Assembly (NCBI GenBank): GCA_041907665.1
Contig: JAYRGW010000015.1
Coordinates: 5,570-69,569 of the forward strand
DNA from: JAAYUD01 sp041907665
GTDB taxonomy: Bacteria > Bacteroidota > Bacteroidia > Bacteroidales > Bacteroidaceae
Length of the DNA stretch: 64,000 nucleotides
Direction of reading: 5' to 3'
Position numbers and translations under genes: made by a program. This document shows positions 41,187-49,296 of this stretch, piece after piece. The stretch's first letter is position 1; each line of letters opens with the position of its first letter. A model generated the notes under the pieces. The model searched no databases. It was not told the DNA's origin and worked only from the letters and a program-made list of their open reading frames with translations.

Positions 41187-41813
41187 ATGAGCAGAAAAAA
41201 AGTATACTATGACATTTACAAAAGTCCTCAATCAGAACATTCAAAGAATAGCTACCACGTGCGCGTAGCCAAATCGGACTTAATTGATTTTCAAAGAATT
41301 AAAAGGGCTATTGCAAGTCAGTGTACTGCAAGCGAGGGAGACATTTCTCTATCCGTAGACCAACTTTCGTGCAACATGGCCAATGAGGTAGGTAGCGGCA
41401 ATCGCTTTCATATAGAAGGACTAGGGTATTTCTACCTTATCATAGAGGCGGACCCGGCAAGCAACGCCAAATCCATCAACAATCATCAAATAAGAGTACG
41501 AACAGTGGGTTTTACTCCAGACAAGATTTTGATGTCGCGACTGACGGGTATCGATTTCTACCGCTCACCAATCAAGCGGCATTCTGCCAGCACCACTTAT
41601 GCCGAAAAGCAAATGATTTTGAAAGATTTCTTTAAACATCACGGCAGCATTACCCGTGCAGAGTTTCAGACACTGCTTGGACTGACAAGAACAACAGCCA
41701 TACGCCGATTGAATGAGTTGTGCAAAGGACCTTCTGCCATATTCGACAAAGAAGGAGCCAGAAATTCGCCGATCTACATTCCCATAGCGGATTCACCTTT
41801 TTGGAAAGACTAA
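41187..41813 (+). CDS. HU-family DNA-binding protein (HU-HIG type) with C-terminal HTH
   Basis: This 208-residue protein has an HU-like N-terminal domain (VYYDIYKSPQSEHSKNSYHVRVAKSDLIDF to GNRFHIEGLGYFYLIIEADP, about 5-95). The DNA-contacting arm region QIRVRTVGFTPDKILMSRL follows, in the pattern of Bacteroidetes HU-HIG proteins (PF18291). A C-terminal helix-turn-helix region lies at about 145-195 (FKHHGSITRAEFQTLLGLTRTTAIRRLNELC). Such proteins are small nucleoid-type DNA binders; their roles are mostly unknown. It stands alone with its own palindrome-rich leader, which suggests autoregulation, but this is inference. Confidence 0.85.
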   Translation: MSRKKVYYDIYKSPQSEHSKNSYHVRVAKSDLIDFQRIKRAIASQCTASEGDISLSVDQLSCNMANEVGSGNRFHIEGLGYFYLIIEADPASNAKSINNHQIRVRTVGFTPDKILMSRLTGIDFYRSPIKRHSASTTYAEKQMILKDFFKHHGSITRAEFQTLLGLTRTTAIRRLNELCKGPSAIFDKEGARNSPIYIPIADSPFWKD

Positions 41814-41969
41814 ACATCAATCATTTTCAAGCAAAATTAGGTCAGATAGCAAGCAAGGCATTACACACCAACAATATTCACAAGAACTTGTGTAAATAGA
41901 ATTAAGCAATTCCATTCGCACCAACAATATTTATAAACAACGAATTTAATTCATGAACGAAAGTGTATC

Positions 41970-42914
41970 TTACTTCTCGTCCTTTTGAGAGGCCTTTTCG
42001 TCGTCTTCTTTTGCAGGTGATTGAGTCTTTTTGCTCTTCAACAAATCGGGGATAGAAAACAAATGTATTTTTCTCTTCGAATGATGTTCGGCTTCGGCCA
42101 ATTCTTTTGCTTCCACAGCCTCTTCAGCCGCTTCTTCCTGACGATGATGAAACTCTTCTTGACGACGATCTTCTTCTGCCTGAAAATCTTTGCGGCGTAA
42201 GACAAAACTATTACTAAGATATTTCTCTCGAACAATTTTGTTGGTTGCAAGTTCTTCGGGAGTACCCTGAAAAAGGATTTTACCTTCAAAAAGTAAATAG
42301 GCACGATCGGTAATACTCAGCGTTTCCTGGACGTTATGGTCCGTTATAAGAATTCCTATATTCTTATATTTAAGCCGATAGACTATCTGTTGAATGTCTT
42401 CAACGGCAATAGGGTCGACTCCGGCAAAAGGTTCGTCGAGCATAATAAATTTAGGATCTATTGCCAGACAGCGAGCTATTTCAGTACGGCGTCGTTCACC
42501 ACCAGAAAGTTGGTTACCTTTATTCTTGCGCACCTTCTGCAAGCGGAATTCAGCTATCAGACTTTCGAGTTTCTCTTTACGGTATTCGCGGGGTTTATCA
42601 GTCATTTCGAGCACAGAAATAATATTGTCTTCCACACTCATCTGACGAAATACAGAAGCCTCTTGTGGTAGATACCCGATACCTGCTTTAGCTCTTTTGT
42701 GTACAGGAAACTTGGTTATATCCAAATTGTCTAGAAAAATACGCCCTTCATTACCGGTTATTAGTCCTACTGTCATATAGAAAGAAGTGGTTTTACCAGC
42801 TCCATTAGGGCCTAGCAATCCAACAATTTCTCCTTGCTCCACATTTATCGACACATGACTGACAACGGTACGCTTTCCATATCGTTTCACCAAATTTTCA
42901 GTGCGAAGAACCAT
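41970..42914 (-). CDS. lptB: LPS export ABC transporter ATP-binding protein LptB, with charged C-terminal tail
   Basis: The ATPase powers LPS extraction from the inner membrane with LptFG. The start chosen is the ATG at 42914 (MVLRTENLVKRYGKRTVV), preceded by GGAAG; an ATG at 42929 is possible. Walker A is LLGPNGAGKTTS, the Q-loop YLPQEASVFR, the ABC signature QLSGGERRRTEIARCLA, Walker B FIMLDEPFAGVDP, and the H-loop ITDHNVQETL. The core ends near residue 235. It is followed by about 75 extra residues very rich in Glu, Gln, Ala, His and Lys, which E. coli LptB lacks. It is convergent with the HU-like gene and divergent from mlaE. Confidence 0.93.
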   Translation of the reverse strand: MVLRTENLVKRYGKRTVVSHVSINVEQGEIVGLLGPNGAGKTTSFYMTVGLITGNEGRIFLDNLDITKFPVHKRAKAGIGYLPQEASVFRQMSVEDNIISVLEMTDKPREYRKEKLESLIAEFRLQKVRKNKGNQLSGGERRRTEIARCLAIDPKFIMLDEPFAGVDPIAVEDIQQIVYRLKYKNIGILITDHNVQETLSITDRAYLLFEGKILFQGTPEELATNKIVREKYLSNSFVLRRKDFQAEEDRRQEEFHHRQEEAAEEAVEAKELAEAEHHSKRKIHLFSIPDLLKSKKTQSPAKEDDEKASQKDEK

Positions 42915-42947
42915 TTTTCTATCTTCCATAACCAAAGTATTTTGCGG

Positions 42948-42984
42948 CAAATGTAGCAAAAATCTATCTAAAAGCGTAACTTTG
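42948..42984. promoter_or_regulatory. Divergent promoter elements for lptB and mlaE
   Basis: TACATTTG on the minus strand (42955-42948) and TAACTTTG on the plus strand (42977-42984) are both exact -7 boxes, 21 bases apart and facing away from each other. No good -33 TTTG is present for either. Confidence 0.55.
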
Positions 42985-43005
42985 TAGCTGCAAATATTAC
43001 AACTT

Positions 43006-43755
43006 ATGTTTTTACTAAATGGATTAAGAACTTTTGGGGAGTATCTCATCTTAATGAAACGAGTATTCGGGCGTCCCGACCGGATGCGAATGTCTCTGAG
43101 AAGATATGCCAACGAAATAGCAGAATTGGGCATCAGTTCTATCGGAATAGTGCTACTGATTTCGTTATTTATCGGTGCAGTAATTACTGTTCAAATCAAG
43201 CTGAATATTTCCAACCCACTGCTTCCACGCTGGACAGTAGGTTACGTAACACGCGAAATCATGCTGTTGGAGTTTTCCTCTTCTATAATGTGTCTGATAT
43301 TGGCAGGCAAAGTCGGTTCGAATATTGCCTCCGAACTTGGCACTATGCGAGTGACCCAACAAATAGACGCACTCGAAATAATGGGCATCAATTCGGCAAA
43401 TTTCTTGATATTGCCCAAGATTGCAGCAATGATAACGATCATTCCTATATTGGTTACTTTCAGCATATTTGCAGGCATCATCGGAGCCTATTGCTCTTGC
43501 TGGTTTCTACACATAATGACAGCTATTGATCTGGAATATGGTTTGCAATACGATTTTGTGGAATGGTATGTATGGTCTAGTTTTATCAAATCGCTATTCT
43601 TTGCATTCATTATATCGAGTGTATCGGCATACTATGGCTACACCGTAAAAGGAGGATCTATTGATGTAGGAAAGGCATCGACCGACTCGGTAGTATCGAG
43701 CAGCGTATTGATTCTTTTTTCGGATTTAGTGCTTACTCAATTATTAATGGGATGA
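43006..43755 (+). CDS. mlaE: MlaE-family lipid transport permease
   Basis: This 249-residue membrane protein is the permease of the Mla-type phospholipid ABC transporter, which maintains outer-membrane lipid asymmetry. Family landmarks are SLRRYANEIAELGISSIGIVLLISLFIGAVITVQ at the start and the coupling region IASELGTMRVTQQIDALEIMGINSANFLILPKIAA, with conserved Glu and Asp. Helices VISSVSAYYGYTVKGGSIDVGKASTDSVV close the protein. About five or six membrane segments are visible. Its stop codon overlaps the start of the ATPase gene (ATGA, 43752-43755), showing translational coupling. Confidence 0.93.
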   Translation: MFLLNGLRTFGEYLILMKRVFGRPDRMRMSLRRYANEIAELGISSIGIVLLISLFIGAVITVQIKLNISNPLLPRWTVGYVTREIMLLEFSSSIMCLILAGKVGSNIASELGTMRVTQQIDALEIMGINSANFLILPKIAAMITIIPILVTFSIFAGIIGAYCSCWFLHIMTAIDLEYGLQYDFVEWYVWSSFIKSLFFAFIISSVSAYYGYTVKGGSIDVGKASTDSVVSSSVLILFSDLVLTQLLMG

Positions 43756-44513
43756 TAGAAATTAAACATTTACATAAGATATTTGACAATAAAGCAGTAT
43801 TGAGTGATATCAATACGACCTTTGAAAGTGGCAAGACCAACTTGATCATCGGGCAAAGCGGGTCGGGTAAAACTGTGCTGATGAAGTGCATAGTCGGATT
43901 ACTTACTCCCGAGAAAGGCGAAGTACTATATGACAATCGCAACCTACTTGACATGAACAAACATCAGATAAAAGATCTGCGACGCGAAATAGGTATGATA
44001 TTTCAAAGCTCAGCTTTATTTGACTCTCTTGATGTATTGCAGAACGTGATGCTACCACTCAACATGTTTAGCAACAAAACCTATATAGAACGTGAAAAAA
44101 GGGCAAGATTTTGCCTTAACAGAGTAAAGTTAGGAGAGGCAAAAGACAAATTTCCGGGCGAAATAAGTGGCGGTATGCAAAAGCGAGTTGCCATTGCAAG
44201 AGCAATAGCTTTGAATCCACAGTATTTATTTTGCGATGAACCGAACTCCGGTCTTGACCCAAAAACATCTTTAGTGATTGATGAACTAATACATGGTATC
44301 ACCGAAGAATATAATACAACAACCATCATCAACACGCACGACATGAATTCTGTAATAGACATAGGAGACAGTATCATATTTATCTGCAACTCACACATTG
44401 AATGGTCGGGCAACAAAGATGAGGTTCTTCACTCTAAAAACAAAGAGTTGAACAATTTTATATTCTCTTCGGACATACTTAAGAAAGTAAAAGACTTAGA
44501 GTTCAACAAATAG
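43752..44513 (+). CDS. mlaF: MlaF-family lipid transport ATP-binding protein
   Basis: This 253-residue ABC ATPase is the partner of the permease just upstream. Walker A is IIGQSGSGKTVLMK near residue 36. The Q-loop follows (GMIFQSSALFDSL), then the signature EISGGMQKRVAIARAIA, Walker B YLFCDEPNSGLDP and the H-loop INTHDMNSV. The FQSSALFDSL phrase is characteristic of MlaF proteins. The substrate-binding MCE protein (MlaD) that normally completes the system is not in this window downstream. The four-base overlap with mlaE indicates one transcript, closed by a terminator 47 bases after the stop. Confidence 0.94.
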   Translation: MIEIKHLHKIFDNKAVLSDINTTFESGKTNLIIGQSGSGKTVLMKCIVGLLTPEKGEVLYDNRNLLDMNKHQIKDLRREIGMIFQSSALFDSLDVLQNVMLPLNMFSNKTYIEREKRARFCLNRVKLGEAKDKFPGEISGGMQKRVAIARAIALNPQYLFCDEPNSGLDPKTSLVIDELIHGITEEYNTTTIINTHDMNSVIDIGDSIIFICNSHIEWSGNKDEVLHSKNKELNNFIFSSDILKKVKDLEFNK

Positions 44514-44560
44514 CCTCTAACAAAAGAGGACAAGTAAGAAGCAATAACATAATAGAAAGA

Positions 44561-44606
44561 AAAATATCCGGCAAAAGGTATAAATACACATTTGCCGGAT
44601 ATTTTT
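44561..44606. terminator. Terminator between mlaF and der
   Basis: ATATCCGGCAAA (about 44564-44575) pairs with TTTGCCGGATAT (44591-44602), with T runs at both ends. It serves the convergent mlaF and der genes and reaches the der stop codon. Confidence 0.88.
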
Positions 44607-45919
44607 TATTTCTGTCGGATAAAGACATTAATAGGTGTCCCTGTGAATTGCCATTTCTCTCGAATCTTATTTTCCAAAAAGCGCTTATACGGCTCTTTGA
44701 CGTATTGCGGCAAATTGGCAAAGAAGACAAACGATGGGATACGAGTATTGGGCAACTGAGTAACATACTTTATCTTAATATATTTCCCCTTGATTGATGG
44801 TGGTGGATATGCCTCAATCTCTGCCAACATCGCTTCGTTTAGTTTTGCAGTAGGCACTTTGCGTACACGATCTTTGTATACGGTAATAGCCGTATCGATA
44901 ACCTTGAATATACGTTGTTTGGTTTTAGCAGAAACAAACAGAATAGGAAAATCAGTAAAAGGAGCAAAGCGTTGACGAATAGCATCTTCAAAGAATTTCA
45001 TAGACTTAACATCTTTATTCTCTACCAAATCCCATTTGTTGACTGCTACCACAAGCCCTTTTTGGTTGCGCTGTATTAACGAAAATATATTCAAATCTTG
45101 ACCTTCAATACCCCGAGTGGCATCAACCATTAAGACACAAACATCTGAATTTTCAATGGCACGGATAGAACGAATAACGGAATAGTATTCCATATCTTCA
45201 TTAACCCTATTTTTCTTTCGAATGCCAGCTGTATCTACCAAATAAAAGTCGAAACCAAACTTATTGTAACGAGTATAGATAGAGTCGCGGGTTGTTCCTG
45301 CTATTTCAGTAACAATATTGCGGTCTTCTCCAATAAAAGCATTGACAATGGAAGATTTTCCTGCATTAGGACGACCAACGACAGCAAAACGAGGAACATC
45401 TTCCTCGAGTTCTTCTTCGACCTTTTTATCGAATTTTGCAACAACCATATCGAGTAAGTCGCCCGTGCCACTACCTGTCATAGCCGAAATGCAATATGGA
45501 TCGCCAAGACCCAATTTATAAAATTCGGCAGCACCATACTGCTGACCATTTGAATCAACCTTATTGGCAACAACGATGATCGGCTTCTTGACACGACGCA
45601 ATACTGATGCCACCATCATATCCAAATCCGTCATTCCATTCTCGGCATCAACAACAAACAATATTTCATCGGCCTCATCAACAGCTATCATTACCTGCTT
45701 ACGAATTTCTTCTTCAAAGACATCGTCCGAATTGACTACCCAACCACCGGTATCTATAAGTGAAAAAGTATTGCCCTGCCATTCGCACTTAGCATACTGC
45801 CTGTCACGGGTCGTACCGGCTTCGTCATTGACAATAGCCCGACGGCTTTCTGTCAATCGATTGAACAACGTCGATTTTCCCACATTGGGGCGTCCTACAA
45901 TTGCGACTAAATTTCCCAT
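44606..45919 (-). CDS. der: Ribosome-assembly GTPase Der (EngA)
   Basis: This 437-residue protein has two tandem GTPase domains, the hallmark of Der. The first domain has G1 GRPNVGKSTLFN, the TT-containing G2 region EAGTTRDR, G3 DTGGW and G4 NKVD. The second starts near 180 with GRPNAGKSSIVN, AGTTRDS, DTAGI and NKWD. A C-terminal KH-like domain ends in TPINVFIRQK. It is needed for 50S subunit maturation. It lies downstream of era on the minus strand with a 69-base gap. Confidence 0.97.
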   Translation of the reverse strand: MGNLVAIVGRPNVGKSTLFNRLTESRRAIVNDEAGTTRDRQYAKCEWQGNTFSLIDTGGWVVNSDDVFEEEIRKQVMIAVDEADEILFVVDAENGMTDLDMMVASVLRRVKKPIIVVANKVDSNGQQYGAAEFYKLGLGDPYCISAMTGSGTGDLLDMVVAKFDKKVEEELEEDVPRFAVVGRPNAGKSSIVNAFIGEDRNIVTEIAGTTRDSIYTRYNKFGFDFYLVDTAGIRKKNRVNEDMEYYSVIRSIRAIENSDVCVLMVDATRGIEGQDLNIFSLIQRNQKGLVVAVNKWDLVENKDVKSMKFFEDAIRQRFAPFTDFPILFVSAKTKQRIFKVIDTAITVYKDRVRKVPTAKLNEAMLAEIEAYPPPSIKGKYIKIKYVTQLPNTRIPSFVFFANLPQYVKEPYKRFLENKIREKWQFTGTPINVFIRQK

Positions 45920-45988
45920 TTTCTTACCTTCTTAATATTATGTTCTATTTTATAGTCTCAAGAGAGACTAAAACTTATGCAAGTTCTA

Positions 45989-46873
45989 TCAATCAACCTG
46001 CTCATATCCGAAATTACGCAACTCCTTATCAGAATTACGCCAATTTTTATCCACTTTGACGAAGGTTTCGAGAAAGATAGGCTTTCCAAAAAACTTCTCC
46101 AAATCACGACGAGCTTCAGAACCAACTTTTCGCAAAGTAAGCCCTTGTTTACCTATAATGATTCCCTTTTGTGAATCGCGTTCAACATATATAGTAGCAT
46201 GAATGACTATTCTTTTTTTGTCTTCATCAAACGAATCGACAACCACCTCGACCGAGTATGGTATTTCTTTATCATAATACAGCAAAATCTTTTCTCGGAT
46301 AATCTCTGTCACAAAAAAGCGTGCTGGTTTGTCGGTAAGTTGATCTTTATCAAAGTAAGGAGGCGAATCGGGCAACAAAGCCTGAATACGTTTCATTACA
46401 TAATCGACATTAAACTTGGCTAAAGCAGAAATAGGGATGATTTCGGCCTTCGGAATCAATGCCTGCAAAGCCTCTACCCTCTTGGTAAGATCTTCTTGAT
46501 TGCTCAGATCTATCTTGTTAATAAGTAGCAGAATCGGGACATCAGTTCTATTGACCTTCGATACAAATTCTTCGTTCTTATCGATTTGCTCTACCATATC
46601 GGTGACATACAACAATACATCGGCATCAATAAGTGCCGACTCCGAGAAGTTGAGCATTGATTCTTGCAACTTATAATTCGGTTTCAATACTCCTGGAGTA
46701 TCAGAAAATACTATTTGGACATCATCCGTATTGAATATTCCCATAATACGGTGTCGAGTAGTCTGTGCCTTGAACGTAGCAATAGACACTTTCTCGCCTA
46801 CCAACACATTCATCAGGGTAGACTTACCCACATTTGGATTACCAACAATATTAACAAAACCTGCTTTATGCAT
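45989..46873 (-). CDS. era: Ribosome-assembly GTPase Era
   Basis: This 294-residue GTPase binds 16S rRNA and acts in 30S maturation. The G motifs are GNPNVGKSTLMNVL (G1, near residue 11), TTRHRIMGI (G2), SDTPGV (G3), INKID (G4) and PISALAKFNV (G5). The C-terminal KH domain contains GIIIGKQGLTLRKVGSEARRDLEKFFG. The order fits the family exactly. A terminator-like hairpin separates it from fabH upstream, so era-der may have a separate transcript, although I see no consensus promoter. Confidence 0.97.
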   Translation of the reverse strand: MHKAGFVNIVGNPNVGKSTLMNVLVGEKVSIATFKAQTTRHRIMGIFNTDDVQIVFSDTPGVLKPNYKLQESMLNFSESALIDADVLLYVTDMVEQIDKNEEFVSKVNRTDVPILLLINKIDLSNQEDLTKRVEALQALIPKAEIIPISALAKFNVDYVMKRIQALLPDSPPYFDKDQLTDKPARFFVTEIIREKILLYYDKEIPYSVEVVVDSFDEDKKRIVIHATIYVERDSQKGIIIGKQGLTLRKVGSEARRDLEKFFGKPIFLETFVKVDKNWRNSDKELRNFGYEQVD

Positions 46874-46889
46874 AAACCATTTTTATTGG

Positions 46890-46926
46890 AAAAAAAAACG
46901 CATCGAATATTTAATAGGATGCGTTT
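46890..46926 (-). terminator. Terminator-like hairpin between fabH and era
   Basis: AAACGCAT (46896-46903) pairs with ATGCGTTT (46919-46926). On the minus strand the stem is followed by a T run (46898-46890), so it would end the yceD-rpmF-fabH transcript. Confidence 0.75.
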
Positions 46927-46959
46927 CTTCAAAACTATTATTATTATTTCAAATAATTT

Positions 46960-47991
46960 CTAATCTTTCTGGGCGTCTTCCTCTTCTTTACGCTTCTTTC
47001 CGTCGTATCCCCATTTAACGTAAACGGCACCCCATACAAAACCGGCACCAAAAGCTGTGAACAAGATATTATCACCTTTCTTCAGGCGTTCTTCAAAATC
47101 CCATACACACAATGGAAGTGTACCAGCACTTGTATTACCGTATTTCTCAATATTAATAAGTACCTTCTCAATAGGAACTTCCATACGATGAGCCACAGCA
47201 TCAATGATACGAAGATTGGCCTGATGAGGAATAATCCATTGAATATTATCCTTGTTCAGTCCATCCTTCTCAGCCAAAGCAGCTGTTATATCCGACATAT
47301 TTTTTACCGCATACTTGAAAACAGTACGTCCATCCTGATAGATGTAGTGCATTTTATTTTCAATCGTAAAATATGAAGGAGTACAAACCGAACCGCCAGC
47401 TTTCATGTGCAAGAAAGGTAAACCTTTACCATCCGTACGCAACATACTATCCAAAATACCTACATCTTCTGTTGTCGGTTCCAGCATGAAAGCAGCAGCT
47501 CCATCGCCAAATATCGGACAAGTAGAACGGTCGGTATAATCAACCATTGACGACATTTTATCACCACCAACGATTATCACTTTCTTATATCTTCCGGAAC
47601 GAATAAAATTAGCTCCTACTTCCATCAAATAGAGGAAGCCGCAACAAGCTGCTCCAAGATCAAATGCAAAAGCATTCTTCAAGCCCAACTTATCACATAG
47701 TATAGAAGCAGTCGAAGGGAAATGGTAATCGGCAGTAGAAGTCGAAACAATTATTAAATCAACATCATCGGGATTGGTGTGGGTACGACGAATCAGCTGT
47801 TTACAAGCTTTACGACACATATACGACGTGCCGAGTCCTTCTTCGTTTAATATTCTACGCTCTTTGACACCGATACGTGTCATAATCCACTCGTCATTGG
47901 TATCAACCATCTTGGACAACTCATCGTTTGTCAAGACATAATCGGGAACATATCCTCCAACGCCGGTGATTACTGCATTTATCTTCTCCAT
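46960..47991 (-). CDS. fabH: 3-oxoacyl-ACP synthase III (FabH)
   Basis: This 343-residue condensing enzyme starts fatty-acid chains by joining acetyl-CoA to malonyl-ACP. The active Cys is in LGAACCGFLYLM near residue 115. The catalytic His is in WIIPHQANLRII near residue 255, and the Asn in KYGNTSAGTLPL. These are the standard Cys-His-Asn triad. The C terminus has an extra hydrophilic tail (KKRKEEEDAQKD) after the usual end. It follows rpmF and yceD on the same strand, a linkage conserved in many bacteria. Confidence 0.95.
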   Translation of the reverse strand: MEKINAVITGVGGYVPDYVLTNDELSKMVDTNDEWIMTRIGVKERRILNEEGLGTSYMCRKACKQLIRRTHTNPDDVDLIIVSTSTADYHFPSTASILCDKLGLKNAFAFDLGAACCGFLYLMEVGANFIRSGRYKKVIIVGGDKMSSMVDYTDRSTCPIFGDGAAAFMLEPTTEDVGILDSMLRTDGKGLPFLHMKAGGSVCTPSYFTIENKMHYIYQDGRTVFKYAVKNMSDITAALAEKDGLNKDNIQWIIPHQANLRIIDAVAHRMEVPIEKVLINIEKYGNTSAGTLPLCVWDFEERLKKGDNILFTAFGAGFVWGAVYVKWGYDGKKRKEEEDAQKD

Positions 47992-48025
47992 TAAATAAGT
48001 CTTAAGTTTGCAATATTTACTGTAA

Positions 48026-48061
48026 CGGATGACAAAGAAGAGTTTTTTCGTTTGCCATCCG
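48026..48061 (-). other. Imperfect hairpin between rpmF and fabH
   Basis: CGGATGACAAA (48026-48036) pairs with TTTGCCATCCG (48051-48061) with one mismatch. There is no adjacent T run on the minus strand, so it is more likely an attenuator or RNA-stability element than a full terminator. Confidence 0.4.
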
Positions 48062-48092
48062 ATAATAAGTTTTCATAAAAAGGAGAAACCGA

Positions 48093-48278
48093 TTATACAG
48101 CCGCTTCTTTTTCTATTGCAACTTTACCTCTGTAATAACCACAAGAATCGCATACAGTATGATATACATGCCATGCGCCACAATTTGGGCAGAGAGCCAA
48201 TGTAGGAGCTACTGCATTATCATGAGTTCTTCTTTTTGCTGTTCTTGTTTTAGATTGTCTTCTTTTAGGATGTGCCAT
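48093..48278 (-). CDS. rpmF: 50S ribosomal protein L32
   Basis: This 61-residue protein has the L32 start MAHPKRRQSKTRTAKRRTHD and a four-cysteine zinc motif (CPNCGAWH and VCDSCGYYRG). It is a structural part of the large ribosomal subunit. The length matches the bacterial family. It follows the yceD-like gene by 12 bases and precedes fabH, so the three are probably one operon. Confidence 0.97.
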   Translation of the reverse strand: MAHPKRRQSKTRTAKRRTHDNAVAPTLALCPNCGAWHVYHTVCDSCGYYRGKVAIEKEAAV

Positions 48279-48290
48279 TTTACTATATTT

Positions 48291-48872
48291 TTAATTATTA
48301 TCTATCATTTTTTTCAAGCCTTCCCAACGCGGGTCAATTGGTTGTTCACTGCTTTCTTCTTCCACACCACCTTCATCTTCCAACGCTCCTGTTTCTTCAT
48401 CAGACATATCATCATCAGACGTTACAAGGTGTTTTTTGAGTTGCCCGGTCATCGACTTATTGCACTTTCCTACAGGATGTACATGTTTCATCGGAACCGC
48501 CAAGGCAATGAATTCATACAAAAACCACGCGACATTGATAGCTCCTTCTGACTCGGGAACAATAACGATATCATCTCCCTCATCAGCATATTTTTCTCCG
48601 AATTTCACTTTCAACTTGTCGTCTGCAGTAATAGGTTGTTCCATTTCGTCCAAGCATCTATCACATTGAACAATGACATAACCCTCACAATGAAAAGTCA
48701 ATTCAAACGATTGAGATTTACGGGCGACCTTTAACTTTGCCTGTATATTTCCCTTTTGAATTTCAGGAGCATCGATATGAGTAAAGAAAAGACTATCAAG
48801 CTGGAACTCAAATTCAGAAGTATCAGCTTGCAACCCTTTCAAATCGATATTATACTCATCAAATTTTCCCAT
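48291..48872 (-). CDS. YceD/DUF177-family protein
   Basis: This 193-residue cytosolic protein belongs to DUF177 (YceD), a family linked to 23S rRNA processing and always found next to rpmF. Key features are the beta-rich N-terminal half and the phrase VIVQCDRCLDEMEQPI, with two Cys near residue 75. A second pair near residue 140 is replaced by CNKSMTG with a single Cys. The C-terminal quarter is strongly acidic (DDDMSDEETGALEDEGGVEEESSE). The exact biochemical role is not known; the operon context is the strongest evidence. Confidence 0.87.
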   Translation of the reverse strand: MGKFDEYNIDLKGLQADTSEFEFQLDSLFFTHIDAPEIQKGNIQAKLKVARKSQSFELTFHCEGYVIVQCDRCLDEMEQPITADDKLKVKFGEKYADEGDDIVIVPESEGAINVAWFLYEFIALAVPMKHVHPVGKCNKSMTGQLKKHLVTSDDDMSDEETGALEDEGGVEEESSEQPIDPRWEGLKKMIDNN

Positions 48873-49296
48873 TTCCTTTTATTTTCTAACGCACAACGAA
48901 GTATTTCATTATGAATATCGGGCTACAAAGTTACAAATAAAATTATTATTGCCTACTATATTTCATTAAAAATCTTCATCTTGAATGTTTTTATATGCCG
49001 TTATATTGCCTCTTTGACTAACTGCACTCTATTTGTTCAACATATAAGATTTCTCACTGATTGTTCACCTTTCTTTAGTGTTTAGCCGTCAACCAAATTC
49101 AGTACACCACAATTACCGACTGCCTACAAAAAAAATAAATGGTTTGATACATATTCAATTTTAGAGATATCATAAACACAATTTCAATTATTAATACAAG
49201 TTTATTTATTAGGGTTCAAGTAAAAAGAAGAACAGCATAAGTGAATCACAAAAAAGTCGTATTTTTGTCCCTATAACGAATCAATATCGAAATACC
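48873..49296. other. Intergenic region with divergent promoter elements
   Basis: A minus-strand TAACTTTG (48933-48926) suits the yceD-rpmF-fabH transcript. A plus-strand TATTTTTG (49260-49267) suits the aminopeptidase gene. No good -33 boxes are visible, and the rest is AT-rich without any gene I can support. Confidence 0.55.

Noticed and set aside
42930..43133. N-terminal extension of LptB to 43133
   Set aside because: It would overlap the divergent mlaE start and the promoter elements, and the family starts at about the ATG at 42914.
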